From the NCBI RefSeq assembly GCF_014982805.1, contig NZ_JADCKC010000003.1:1-64000 (forward strand): DNA of 64,000 bases, in the 5' to 3' direction. The notes beneath the pieces were generated by a model. It saw only the letters and a list, made by a program, of their open reading frames with translations. It searched no databases and was not told where the DNA came from. This DNA is from Gemmiger gallinarum (GTDB lineage Bacteria > Bacillota > Clostridia > Oscillospirales > Ruminococcaceae). Positions 32,355 through 40,907 of the stretch are shown here, piece after piece; position 1 is the first letter of the stretch, and the number at the start of each line of letters is the position of its first letter. Made by a program: the position numbers and the translations under genes.

Positions 32355-33251
32355 TCAGACTTCCGCCGGTTCCCCGGCAGGCTGTACCCCGTCCTGTTCC
32401 AGGCGGGCCCGCAGGCTGAGAAAATCCTGAAGCGTCATCTGTTCGGGACGCAGGCGGACATCCAGCCCCGTCTCCTCCATGGCCTGCAGAATGGCGGACT
32501 TCTCCACTTTGAGGCCCGACGAAATGGCATTGGCCGCCGTCTTGCGCCGCTGGGAGAAGGCCGCCCGGACCAGGCGGAACAGGCTTTTTTCCGCCTCGGG
32601 CGTCAGGTCGCCTTTCGGGGTTTTGCGCACATCCAGCCGAATGACCGCACTGGTCACCTTGGGCGCGGGATAGAAGCTTCCCGGCTGCACCGTGAACAGC
32701 TGGCGGGCCTGGGCATAGTAATCCACCGCATAGCTGATGGCGCCGGCCTCCCGGGTCCCCGGAGGGGCACACAGCCGCTGAGCCGCCTCCCGCTGGACCA
32801 TGACGGTGATATTTTCCACCGGCAGGCGTTCTTCCAGCAGTCGCATGAGGATGGGACTTGTAATATAGTAGGGCAGGTTGGCACAGACCGCCACCGGACG
32901 ATCACCGAATTCCTCCCGGATGAGGGCTTTCAGGTCCACCTTGAGGACATCGCCCTCCACAATGCGGACGTTGTTGTACCCTGCCAGCGTCTCGGCCAAA
33001 AGAGGCGGCAGGCGGCGGTCGATTTCCACCGACACCACCCGGGCAGCCCGCATGGCAAGCTGTTCGGTAAGCACGCCGATACCGGGGCCGATCTCCAGCA
33101 CGCCCCACTCCGGCCCGATGCCTGCCGCCTCGGCAATGCGGGGGCAGACCCCCGGGTTGATGATGAAGTTCTGTCCGAATCCTTTGGACAGAGAAAAGCC
33201 GTACCGGTCGCACAGGCTGCGAATGGTGGATAGGTCGGTCAATGCAGGCAC
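32355..33251 (-). CDS. ksgA: 16S rRNA dimethyladenosine transferase
   Basis: A 298-residue SAM-dependent methyltransferase that dimethylates two adjacent adenosines near the 3' end of 16S rRNA. Seen: the GQNF start of the fold (GFGQNFIINPGV), the SAM loop EIGPGIGVLT and the catalytic NLPYYI. The GTG at 33251 is preferred over the GTG three codons earlier because AGGAGG is eight bases before it and touches the earlier one. It follows the S41 gene after a terminator. Confidence 0.93.
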   Translation of the reverse strand: MPALTDLSTIRSLCDRYGFSLSKGFGQNFIINPGVCPRIAEAAGIGPEWGVLEIGPGIGVLTEQLAMRAARVVSVEIDRRLPPLLAETLAGYNNVRIVEGDVLKVDLKALIREEFGDRPVAVCANLPYYITSPILMRLLEERLPVENITVMVQREAAQRLCAPPGTREAGAISYAVDYYAQARQLFTVQPGSFYPAPKVTSAVIRLDVRKTPKGDLTPEAEKSLFRLVRAAFSQRRKTAANAISSGLKVEKSAILQAMEETGLDVRLRPEQMTLQDFLSLRARLEQDGVQPAGEPAEV

Positions 33252-33327
33252 AAAGCCCACCTCCTGCTGGTCATTTGATGTAAAGTCTTACAGCTTGGCA
33301 GGCAGGAGCGTTCTCCTGCTCTGCGGC

Positions 33328-33365
33328 GCAAAAACGCGGCGAACCGCGCGCCCGCCACCGCGTTT
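33328..33365 (-). terminator. Terminator of the ftsEX operon
   Basis: AAACGCGG/CCGCGTTT (33332-33339 with 33358-33365) followed on the minus strand by a T-run. A second perfect hairpin, GCAGGAG-CGTT-CTCCTGC (33302-33319), lies between it and ksgA. Confidence 0.65.
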
Positions 33366-33456
33366 GCCGCACACAATTCACCGCATTTTTTCTGTATGCG
33401 TCTCTACCGCAGAAATTCTGCGATGGGGACGGTTCCTTCTTTTCCGTTTTCCGGGA

Positions 33457-34668
33457 TCATTGCCCGGTCAGAGCCTGCGCGGCGCTGACGGCACGGGAGA
33501 TCTGGGGATCGGTATCCACCGTAAAGTCATAGTAGCTGCTGGCTTCATCAGCGGAGAGAGCCGCCTCGATATCGGGGGTAAGGCCGGTGCCGTTCCAGTT
33601 CTGGCCTTCATTGTCCAGGATCAGGCCCCGGGTGATGACGACGGCACTGCCATCGGACAGGCTCTGAGGATCGGACAGGACAACGCCCTTTCCCGCCGTG
33701 GTGGTGCCCACCAGCGTGGCGCCGCCCATCTTGCGCAGAGTGTTGGCGAACAGTTCGGCGCCGCCCGCCGTACCGGAATTGACAATGCAGACCATGGGCT
33801 GGGTGATCTCGGTGTCATCGGAGACACGCAGATCCTCCACCGTGCCGTCCTTGTACTGTCCCTGAGCCATCAGGCCGGAAGGCACGCAATAGTCCGCCGC
33901 AATGAGGGCGGAGGTCAGATTGCTGCCCGCATTGTTGCGCAGGTCAAAGACAAAGCAGGTGGCTCCCTGGGAGCGCAGGCTGTCCACCGTATTGCGGAAC
34001 TCGGTACCGGTAGAGGTGCTGAAATCGTCGATGCAGATATAGGCACAGCTGTCACCGATCATCTGGCCGAAAACGGTGCCCACCGTATAGTTGGCCCGGG
34101 TCACATCCTGGGTGACTTCCTCCCGGCTGGGGGTCAGGTATTGGATGGTGACCACACTGCCTTCCTCTCCCAGCAGGGCAGACTGGATGGCTGAGGTATC
34201 CGCCAGATTCTTGACGCTGGTTTCTCCGATGGAGGTGATGAAGCCCCCTGCCTCAAAGCCCAGATCCTCCGCCGGAGAGTTGGAATAGACTCGGATGATG
34301 CGGGCATAGCCGGAAGAGGTATCCTTGACAACGGACACGCCGATGCCCATGAGACGGCCGGACTGGGTGCCCACCAGTTCATTGTACGCCTGCGCGGAAT
34401 AGTAGCGGGCGTACTTGTCGCTGATGCCCAGCATGTAACCGGAGGCGATGGTATCGTTGAGGGTATCCTCATTGATTTCAAAATATTCGTTGGCACGCAC
34501 ATAGCGGTCGATCTCCGACAGCTTGTTGTACATGCGCTCCCGGTTTTTGACACTGGTGACGGTATTGTTGAACATATTCATGGACAGGACCATCGTAATT
34601 GAGAAGGTCACCGCCATAGCGATCAGCGTAACGGTAACCGCCACGCTCAGGCTGACTTTTCTGCTCAT
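33457..34668 (-). CDS. S41-family carboxyl-terminal-processing protease homologue lacking its serine
   Basis: A 403-residue exported protein: membrane anchor at residues 9-30, a PDZ domain at about 105-165, then the S41 core at 195-375. The usual nucleophile motif (G-S/T-A-S-A-S-E) reads GTAGGAE at residues 299-305, so both serines are replaced by Gly302 and Ala304, while Glu305 and the general-base Lys327 (TTAGKG) remain. Unless another residue substitutes, it should be inactive as a protease and may act as a binding or regulatory protein. It is last in the ftsEX operon. Confidence 0.85.
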   Translation of the reverse strand: MSRKVSLSVAVTVTLIAMAVTFSITMVLSMNMFNNTVTSVKNRERMYNKLSEIDRYVRANEYFEINEDTLNDTIASGYMLGISDKYARYYSAQAYNELVGTQSGRLMGIGVSVVKDTSSGYARIIRVYSNSPAEDLGFEAGGFITSIGETSVKNLADTSAIQSALLGEEGSVVTIQYLTPSREEVTQDVTRANYTVGTVFGQMIGDSCAYICIDDFSTSTGTEFRNTVDSLRSQGATCFVFDLRNNAGSNLTSALIAADYCVPSGLMAQGQYKDGTVEDLRVSDDTEITQPMVCIVNSGTAGGAELFANTLRKMGGATLVGTTTAGKGVVLSDPQSLSDGSAVVITRGLILDNEGQNWNGTGLTPDIEAALSADEASSYYDFTVDTDPQISRAVSAAQALTGQ

Positions 34669-34698
34669 AATTGATTGTTCTCCCCTCTGTGCACGTTC

Positions 34699-34803
34699 TC
34701 ACATCGCCATAAGCGACACAACAGCTGAGCCGAACAGCGTCACACACATCAAAACCGCAATAACCAGGCAGGTGACTCGGACAACGATTTTATGCTGTTT
34801 CAT
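34699..34803 (-). CDS. Small membrane peptide of 34 residues
   Basis: An ATG at 34803 opens 34 codons to a TGA at 34699. The peptide starts MKQHKIVVRVTCL and is then almost entirely hydrophobic (Val, Leu, Met, Ala), enough for one membrane helix with a positively charged N-terminus. AAAGG lies about 11 bases upstream. It sits 51 bases after the second M23 gene and 30 bases before the S41 gene, so it would be co-transcribed. Whether it is translated is not proven by sequence. Confidence 0.45.
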   Translation of the reverse strand: MKQHKIVVRVTCLVIAVLMCVTLFGSAVVSLMAM

Positions 34804-34854
34804 ATCCAGACAAACCTTTCTTGTTCTGCGCCGTGTTTTCTCCGCGGCCGGAAA

Positions 34855-36075
34855 TCAATAGGAAATATAGGGCAATACACTGACGCGCACACCGTTGACC
34901 CGCATCTCCAGATGCAGATGGTTGCCGGTGGAGTTGCCCGTGGTGCCCACATGGCCGATCAGCTCGCCCTTGCTCACCGTCTGGCCGACACTGACAAGAG
35001 GCTGGGAATTCATGTGGGCATACAGCGTGGCATAGCTGTTGCCGTCGTCCGCCGTGCCGTGATAGATCATGACATAGTAGCCGTAGCTGTAATGATAGGT
35101 GGCGTTGGTGACAACACCGTCCGCCATGGCGTGGATATCGGTGCCGCCGGGGGCCGCAAAGTCAGTGCCGCCGTGGCCGCCGTCGCCGAAGTAACAGGAA
35201 ATGTACTTGTAGCTGTTGAGCGGGTTGATGAAGTCCAGCGAGCAGTGAATCTGCACACTGGTGCCGTACTGCTTGATCTGGGACTGCAGGTAGGAGTCAT
35301 AGGCGTTTTCCGCCTCGGTGGCGGCCGCCTGGATCTTCTTCTGCTCCTCGGTCAGCGACTGGGCCAGCGCCTCCGACTCGGAGATGGTGGCGTCCTGCTC
35401 CTGGATGCTGGCCTTGAGTTCCTGATTTTTGCTGTCCAGTTGATCGCCCAGGTCGGACAGGGTGGCAAGGTTGGATTCCAGCTCCGCCTTGTCGTTTTCC
35501 AGATCCTGCTTCTGGTTGTTCAAGTCGTTGTACTCGGCATCCAGTTCGGCCAGAACTTCTTCATCCTTGGAGTAGATGTCCTCCAGCGTCTGCTGAAAGC
35601 TGAGCAGCTCATAGAGATTGGTCGCCGCGCTGAGCAGCGCGATGGAGCCGCCGTCGTTAAGCTGCTGCATGGCCTTCATGCGCAGCTTGAAGTCCGACCA
35701 GCGCTGGTCGATATCCGCCTGTTTGGCGTCGATGTCGGCCTGCTTCTGGTCGATCTCCTGCTGCTTGGCCGTGATCTGCTGATTGACATCGTTTTTCTGC
35801 GCCGTGATCAGGTCGATCTGGCTGGTGATCACGCTCTGCTGCTGCTCCAGCAGCTGCTTCTGTTCCTCCGCATCGGCGCGGTTGGACTCATTGTCAGCGA
35901 TCTGCTGATTGATCTCCTCCAGCTGTTTCTGATACTCCTGCTTTTGCTTGAGCAGCTCGTCCAGCTTGTCGTCCGCCGAAGCCGGCACCGCTGCCGACAG
36001 CACCAGCGACACGGCCGCCGCCGTGCTGAGCAGGATGGAGATCAGGCGTTTCCAATTCCAGTGATGGATACGCAA
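34855..36075 (-). CDS. M23 peptidoglycan endopeptidase with N-terminal coiled coil (second copy)
   Basis: A 406-residue secreted protein: signal peptide, about 230 residues of Gln/Glu/Lys heptads forming a long coiled coil, then a LytM/M23 domain. The zinc ligands are intact (HGGTD, and HLHLE near the end), as is YAHM, so it should be an active hydrolase, unlike EnvC-type activators. Its layout matches CwlO- and EnvC-like partners of FtsEX. I choose the TTG at 36075, eight bases after AAAGGGAG, over the ATG at 36108. It is paralogous to the gene just upstream. Confidence 0.87.
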   Translation of the reverse strand: MRIHHWNWKRLISILLSTAAAVSLVLSAAVPASADDKLDELLKQKQEYQKQLEEINQQIADNESNRADAEEQKQLLEQQQSVITSQIDLITAQKNDVNQQITAKQQEIDQKQADIDAKQADIDQRWSDFKLRMKAMQQLNDGGSIALLSAATNLYELLSFQQTLEDIYSKDEEVLAELDAEYNDLNNQKQDLENDKAELESNLATLSDLGDQLDSKNQELKASIQEQDATISESEALAQSLTEEQKKIQAAATEAENAYDSYLQSQIKQYGTSVQIHCSLDFINPLNSYKYISCYFGDGGHGGTDFAAPGGTDIHAMADGVVTNATYHYSYGYYVMIYHGTADDGNSYATLYAHMNSQPLVSVGQTVSKGELIGHVGTTGNSTGNHLHLEMRVNGVRVSVLPYISY

Positions 36076-36122
36076 ATAGACATCTCCCTTTATTTTATGG
36101 ATTGTCAAAAGCCGCGTCGTGA

Positions 36123-37334
36123 TCAGTGCGGCACATAATTGAGCGGATTGGTCCGCACGTTGTTGACGCGCAGTTCCAGATGCAGATGATTGCCGAAAGA
36201 GTAGCCCGTGTTGCCCACATACCCCAGGGTATCTCCCTTGCTCACTGTCTGGCCGACGCTCACCGAAGCCGGCGCCTGCATATGGGCGTAGAGCGAAACG
36301 TAGGTGTTGCCGTCCTCATCGGCGCCATGGTTGACCATGACATAGTTGCCGTAGCTGTCATGCCAGGTAGCTGCGATGACCACGCCCTCCGCAATGGGAT
36401 GGATGGGCGTGCCGCCGTAAGCCGCAAAGTCGGTGCCGGTATGGCCGTCCTCTCCGAACAGAGTGGTGAGGTATTTATAGGAGTCCAGCGGGCAGGAGAA
36501 GTTGAGGGAACACACAATGGGCGGCGTTCCCGCATTGTCCACCGCCTGAGCCAGCAGAGAATCCAGCTGCTGCATGGCCTGATTGTACTGCTTCTGAAGC
36601 TCCTTCTGATCCTCGGTCAAACTGTTTTCCAGTGCCTCGGCGGCGGAGATGGCTTCGTTCTGCTGCTGGGCACTGGCAACCAGCTCGTCCTGCTTGGATT
36701 CCAGCTGACTGGACTGGTCGGCCAGGGCGTTCATCTGGGTCTCCAGGTCCGCCTTGGCGGTTTCCAGCTCCTGTTTCTGGTTGTTGAGATCCTCGTACTC
36801 GGCGTTCATCTCCGCCAGGACTTCCTCATCCTTTTCGTAGATGTCGGAGAGAGTCTGCTGGAAGCTGAGCAGCTCATACAGGTTGGTGGCTGCACTGAGC
36901 AATGCAATGGAGCCGCCGTCGTTAAGCTGCTGCATGGCTTTCATGCGCTGCTTGAAATCCCCCCAGCGTTCATCAATATCCGCCTGCTTGGCGTCGATGT
37001 CCGCCTGTTTCTGATCGATCTCCTGCTGTTTGGAGCTGATCATATTCTGGGTATCGTTGATCTGGGTGGTAAGCAGCGAGATCTGATTCTGAATGGTCTG
37101 GGCCTGCTGTTCCAGCAGTTTTTTGGTGTTCTCCGCGTCCGCCTTGTCCGACTGGGCATTGGAGATCTGCTTGTTGATGTCGTCAAGCTGCTGCTGATAC
37201 TGGGCGATCTGATCCCGCAGTTCCTGCTCGGTACTGGCCGCGGCGACCTCCGTCATGGAGGAGCCGATCACTGCAACTGCCATGACGGTGCTGAGCAGCA
37301 CCGAAATCGTCTGTTTCCATCTGTTTTGTTTCAT
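36123..37334 (-). CDS. M23 peptidoglycan endopeptidase with N-terminal coiled coil (first copy)
   Basis: A 403-residue exported protein with signal peptide (TISVLLSTVMAVAVIGSS), coiled coil to about residue 265, and an M23 domain with HTGTD, YAHMQ and HLHLE. The central block GGSIALLSAATNLYELLSFQQTL is nearly identical to the second copy, showing a tandem duplication, while the M23 domains and the linker have diverged. It follows ftsX by 33 bases, the standard place for the hydrolase that FtsEX activates across the membrane. Confidence 0.9.
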   Translation of the reverse strand: MKQNRWKQTISVLLSTVMAVAVIGSSMTEVAAASTEQELRDQIAQYQQQLDDINKQISNAQSDKADAENTKKLLEQQAQTIQNQISLLTTQINDTQNMISSKQQEIDQKQADIDAKQADIDERWGDFKQRMKAMQQLNDGGSIALLSAATNLYELLSFQQTLSDIYEKDEEVLAEMNAEYEDLNNQKQELETAKADLETQMNALADQSSQLESKQDELVASAQQQNEAISAAEALENSLTEDQKELQKQYNQAMQQLDSLLAQAVDNAGTPPIVCSLNFSCPLDSYKYLTTLFGEDGHTGTDFAAYGGTPIHPIAEGVVIAATWHDSYGNYVMVNHGADEDGNTYVSLYAHMQAPASVSVGQTVSKGDTLGYVGNTGYSFGNHLHLELRVNNVRTNPLNYVPH

Positions 37335-37367
37335 GCCGCCTGCCGTCCTTTCCCGCCGCAGCGTGGG

Positions 37368-38273
37368 TCATACATTCAGATGCTTGCGGATACTGGTGGC
37401 CGTACCGATGCCGCACAGCACAAAGCCCAATACCACAAAGCCGATTACAATATAGTACCAGACACTGGTCAGCGGCACCAGCTCGCCGCCGAACATCTGG
37501 GAAAAGTTGCTGGGGTTTTCCGCATACCATTTGCACAGGCCATAGTAAGCGCCGCAGACAATCCCGGATGCAATGGCCGCCGAGATCAGCCCGGATGTGG
37601 TGCCCTCCACAAAGAAGGGGAAGCGGATAAATCCGTTGGTAGCTCCCACCAGCTTCATGATGCCGATCTCCTTGCGGCGGGCAAAGACCGTGATGCGGAT
37701 GGTATTATTGATGACCACAATGCTGACAATGGCCAGCACCGCCACCAGACCGTAGCTGGCATAGCTGACCACCCGCTGGATGGAGGTGAACGCCTGTGAC
37801 AGCTCCAACGGTGCCGAGACAGTGGCAACCCCTTCGATCTGCCCCAGCTCGTCCGAGATCTGCTCCAGCTGAGAGATATCCTCGATGACAACGCGGTAAT
37901 TGGCAGAGAAGGGATTGTCGTTTTCAAAAGCCTCGTACATGTTGGCGTACTCATCCAGCATGCTGCTGTAGGTGGCAAGAACATCCTCCGGGGAGACGTA
38001 GGTCACCGACACCACGCCCGGCGTGGCACGGATCTGGGAATCAATGTCCGCGATCTGTTCCTCAGACAGTCCGTCCTCCAGGTAGACGATGGACTCATTC
38101 TGTTCGCCGATATACTCCACAATGGCGTCCACATTGACACCCAGGAGATATGCCAGACCGATCAGCACCATGCAGACGGTCAGGACGCCCATGGAGGCGA
38201 AGGTCATCAAACGGTTGGCCCGCATGCTGTGCAGGCCCTGCCGTACCAAATACGTAAAACTGGAAAAACGCAT
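37368..38273 (-). CDS. ftsX: Cell division protein FtsX
   Basis: A 301-residue permease-like protein: an early membrane helix (TFASMGVLTVCMVLIGLAYLLG), an extracellular domain of about 120 residues, then three further membrane segments with ARRKEIGIMKLVGATNGFIRFPFFVEG between the second and third. FtsEX does not transport; it transmits ATP hydrolysis to a periplasmic or wall hydrolase. It starts 18 bases after ftsE. Confidence 0.95.
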   Translation of the reverse strand: MRFSSFTYLVRQGLHSMRANRLMTFASMGVLTVCMVLIGLAYLLGVNVDAIVEYIGEQNESIVYLEDGLSEEQIADIDSQIRATPGVVSVTYVSPEDVLATYSSMLDEYANMYEAFENDNPFSANYRVVIEDISQLEQISDELGQIEGVATVSAPLELSQAFTSIQRVVSYASYGLVAVLAIVSIVVINNTIRITVFARRKEIGIMKLVGATNGFIRFPFFVEGTTSGLISAAIASGIVCGAYYGLCKWYAENPSNFSQMFGGELVPLTSVWYYIVIGFVVLGFVLCGIGTATSIRKHLNV

Positions 38274-38291
38274 ACCGCCATTTCCTCCCCA

Positions 38292-39032
38292 TCAATGTGC
38301 GTAGTCAAATTCTTCGGGCAGAACCCCGCCGGCTGCCTGATAGGCCTCGGCGACCTCGGGGTGGGCGGTGTCGGACACAATATGGCCGTGATCGATGGTG
38401 ACCACCCGCTTGTTGAAGCGATGTACCAGCTCATGCTCGTGGGTGACGACCACCACCGTGATGCCCACGCTGTTGATGGCCGACAAAAGCTCCATCATCT
38501 CAAAGCTCATCTCAGGGTCGATGTTGCCGGTGGGCTCGTCCGCAATAATGAGTTTGGGACTGTGGGCCAGAGCACGGGCCAGGGCAACGCGCTGCTGCTC
38601 GCCGCCGGAAAGCTCGTCCGGCAGACGGTCCATCTTGTCTCCCAGACCGACCAGGCCCAGCACGTAAGGCACGCGCTTTTTGATCTGGCGGGTGGGAATG
38701 TTGGTGACCCGCATGGCAAAGGCCACGTTCTCATAGGCAGTCATGGTGGGGATCAGGCGAAAGTCCTGGAAAACAACTCCCATCTGACGGCGCATGTACG
38801 GGATCTTGCGGCGCTTGAGCCTGGTCAGGTCCTGACCGTTGATGATGACGGTACCCTCGGTGCATTTTTCCTCCAGAAGAATCAGCTTGAGGAAGGTAGA
38901 CTTGCCCGCGCCGGAATGGCCCAGCACAAACACGAACTCGCCGTCGTCGATTTGAAGATTCACATCCTCCAGCGCTACGTTCTCGTCGTTCTGAGTCTCG
39001 TATACTTTTGTCACATGTTCAAATTCGATCAT
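38292..39032 (-). CDS. ftsE: Cell division ATP-binding protein FtsE
   Basis: A 246-residue ABC-type ATPase. Walker A is [10 protein letters not shown], the signature LSGGEQQR, and Walker [13 protein letters not shown], all canonical. The start at 39032 follows CAGGAGC by eight bases; the frame is open for 23 more codons without a ribosome site. It is first in the operon ftsE-ftsX-M23-M23-peptide-S41. Confidence 0.95.
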   Translation of the reverse strand: MIEFEHVTKVYETQNDENVALEDVNLQIDDGEFVFVLGHSGAGKSTFLKLILLEEKCTEGTVIINGQDLTRLKRRKIPYMRRQMGVVFQDFRLIPTMTAYENVAFAMRVTNIPTRQIKKRVPYVLGLVGLGDKMDRLPDELSGGEQQRVALARALAHSPKLIIADEPTGNIDPEMSFEMMELLSAINSVGITVVVVTHEHELVHRFNKRVVTIDHGHIVSDTAHPEVAEAYQAAGGVLPEEFDYAH

Positions 39033-39137
39033 GTCAGTTGCTCCTGTTATGTCCCCTGCCGCTCTGTTTCCATCCATCCGGCGCCGGGCCGGATACTCCA
39101 TCCTTCTGCCGCCGACAGGGCGCGGCTATACCCATTA

Positions 39138-39167
39138 AGCTTACCATGCAATACCGCCGCCCGTCAA
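39138..39167 (-). promoter_or_regulatory. Possible ftsE promoter
   Basis: Minus-strand TTGACG (39162-39167), an 18-base spacer and TAAGCT (39138-39143). The -10 is poor. The remaining sequence from 39168 to 39371 is AT-rich and holds no gene that I can support. Confidence 0.35.
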
Positions 39168-39371
39168 GATGGCCCCTACCGGAGCAACCCCCGCTTTTTC
39201 TCGTAAAGACGGGAAACATTTAACTTTTGTTACAGGCTTGGACGAATGTGGAAAGTTTGTAAATTTTTTGTACAGCGCATCCTTTTTGCTGTATTTTAGC
39301 AGAATGAGACAGAAATTTCCGCCCCGGTGCCTCCTGTTTTGTGGAACTGCATCCGGCCGTGACAGCAATGG

Positions 39372-39404
39372 AAAAGGCGCCCCCGAAAAGCAGGGACGCC
39401 TTTT
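39372..39404 (-). terminator. Terminator of the CdaR-like regulator gene
   Basis: AAAAGGCG-CCC/GGG-CGCCTTTT with one mismatch (39372-39383 with 39393-39404), about 35 bases beyond the stop on the minus strand. Confidence 0.7.
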
Positions 39405-39438
39405 GAAACTGCAATGTACAGCCGGAAGGTCCGGACAA

Positions 39439-40524
39439 TCAATACTTGGCAGGATTGGCCGAGAGATACTTTTTGACCATAAGCGCCACCTTGAAGACGA
39501 TGGCATCGTCAAACTTGCGCAGGTCCAGACCGGTGAGCTTCTTGATCTTTTCCAGACGATAAACCAGCGTGTTGCGGTGGACGAAAAGGCCGCGGCTCGT
39601 CTCGGAAACGTTGAGGTTATTCTCAAAGAAGCGCTGGATGGTGAACAGCGTCTCGGAATCCAGCGAATCGATGCTGTCCTGCTTGAACACTTCACGCAGG
39701 AAAGCCTCGCAGAGGGTAGTGGGCAGCTGATAGATCAGGCGGGCAATGCCCAGATGATCGTAGGAGATGACCTGACGCTCGGTGTCGAATACCTTGCCCA
39801 CTTCCATGGCGATCTGCGCTTCCTTGAAGCTGGCCGCCAGATCCTTGACATTGCCGATGGGGGTGCCGATGCCCACCACCGCCTTGATGTAATGCTCACC
39901 CGACAGGGTATCCACAATGGATGCCGCCAGCTTTTCCATATCCCGGGTGTTGTTGTCGGGCTTGATCTCCTTGACCAGAACGGTGTCCGTCTCGCTGATG
40001 TTGAAGACGAAGTCCTTCTGCTTGTCGGGGAACAGACCGCTGACCACATCATACGCCGAGATATCGTTGCCGCTGGTGACGCGGATCAGCAGGACCACCC
40101 GGGGCACATCGGAGACAAAGTGCAGTTCCCGCGCCTTGGCGTAGATGTCGCCGGGCAGGATATTATCCAGCACCACGTTCTTGATGAAGTTGGTCTTGTC
40201 GAACTTTTCATCATGATATTGCTTGATGCTCTGCAGGCTGATCGACAGCATCGACGCAAACTGCTCGGCGGTGGTGTCGGTGCCTTCCACAAAGACGGCA
40301 TAGTCGTTGTGCTTTGCGCCGGAAAACTGATGATAGGCGTAACCGTCGCGCACAAAAGCATCGCCGGAGGTCAGACGCTGTGCAGCGAAGCCCTCGCGCA
40401 CTTCACCGATCTGGCCCAGCTCGGAACAGGAAATGACAGCGCCGGTTTCGTCCACTACTCCGACAACACGGTCCACTGCATCCTTCATCTGGTATACCAC
40501 GTTTTGGAATACCCTGTTTGCCAT
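39439..40524 (-). CDS. CdaR/PucR-type transcriptional regulator
   Basis: A 361-residue protein with the PucR/CdaR C-terminal helix-turn-helix: FFENNLNVSETSRGLFVHRNTLVYRLEKIKKLTGLDLRKFDDA. The N-terminal 110 residues form a small sensor domain beginning with a buried diversity of CSELGQIGEV and YAYHQFSGAKHNDYAVFVEG, and the middle has the GGDEF-like fold common in this family (KAVVGIGTPIGNVKDLAASFKEA). Relatives control sugar-acid or purine use. The neighbours are envelope genes, so the target is unknown. It is a single-gene unit with its own promoter and terminator. Confidence 0.85.
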   Translation of the reverse strand: MANRVFQNVVYQMKDAVDRVVGVVDETGAVISCSELGQIGEVREGFAAQRLTSGDAFVRDGYAYHQFSGAKHNDYAVFVEGTDTTAEQFASMLSISLQSIKQYHDEKFDKTNFIKNVVLDNILPGDIYAKARELHFVSDVPRVVLLIRVTSGNDISAYDVVSGLFPDKQKDFVFNISETDTVLVKEIKPDNNTRDMEKLAASIVDTLSGEHYIKAVVGIGTPIGNVKDLAASFKEAQIAMEVGKVFDTERQVISYDHLGIARLIYQLPTTLCEAFLREVFKQDSIDSLDSETLFTIQRFFENNLNVSETSRGLFVHRNTLVYRLEKIKKLTGLDLRKFDDAIVFKVALMVKKYLSANPAKY

Positions 40525-40666
40525 AACAGCCTCTCCTTACCTAGCAAAATGTACAAGTATCGCCCTGAGGCGACCTGCTGCTGCGGGACCTTGTGCAGTT
40601 TACCATCTGGAAAACCGCCGTCCGCAGGATTGTGAATTTTAACAAATACAAATACCTTTGATGTAT

Positions 40667-40695
40667 ATTTTACACAATCCGCTTGACTTTTGCAA
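40667..40695 (-). promoter_or_regulatory. Promoter of the CdaR-like regulator gene
   Basis: Minus-strand TTGCAA (40690-40695), a 17-base spacer and TAAAAT (40667-40672). It leaves an unusually long leader of about 135 bases. Confidence 0.7.
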
Positions 40696-40836
40696 CATAT
40701 TTTACCGAAACACTTTGGTTTTTCTTGTATAAATTTTTTGCCAGTTTTGAAACAGCAAAACGACAGCCCGGCCGATGGCAGGCAAAATCCGTCATTTTGC
40801 CCATAACAAAGCCGTTTGCAGCCGGTCTCGCCTTCA

Positions 40837-40870
40837 CAAAAACAGCGGCACAGCCCTTTGGCTGTACCGC
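40837..40870 (-). terminator. Terminator of the PglF-PglC operon
   Basis: GCGGTACAGCC/GGCTGTGCCGC with a four-base loop and one G-U pair (40860-40870 with 40845-40855), followed on the minus strand by TGTTTTTG. Confidence 0.8.
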
Positions 40871-40907
40871 CTGTTTCACGGAAAAATCCGACTTTGTCTG
40901 CCGTCCG

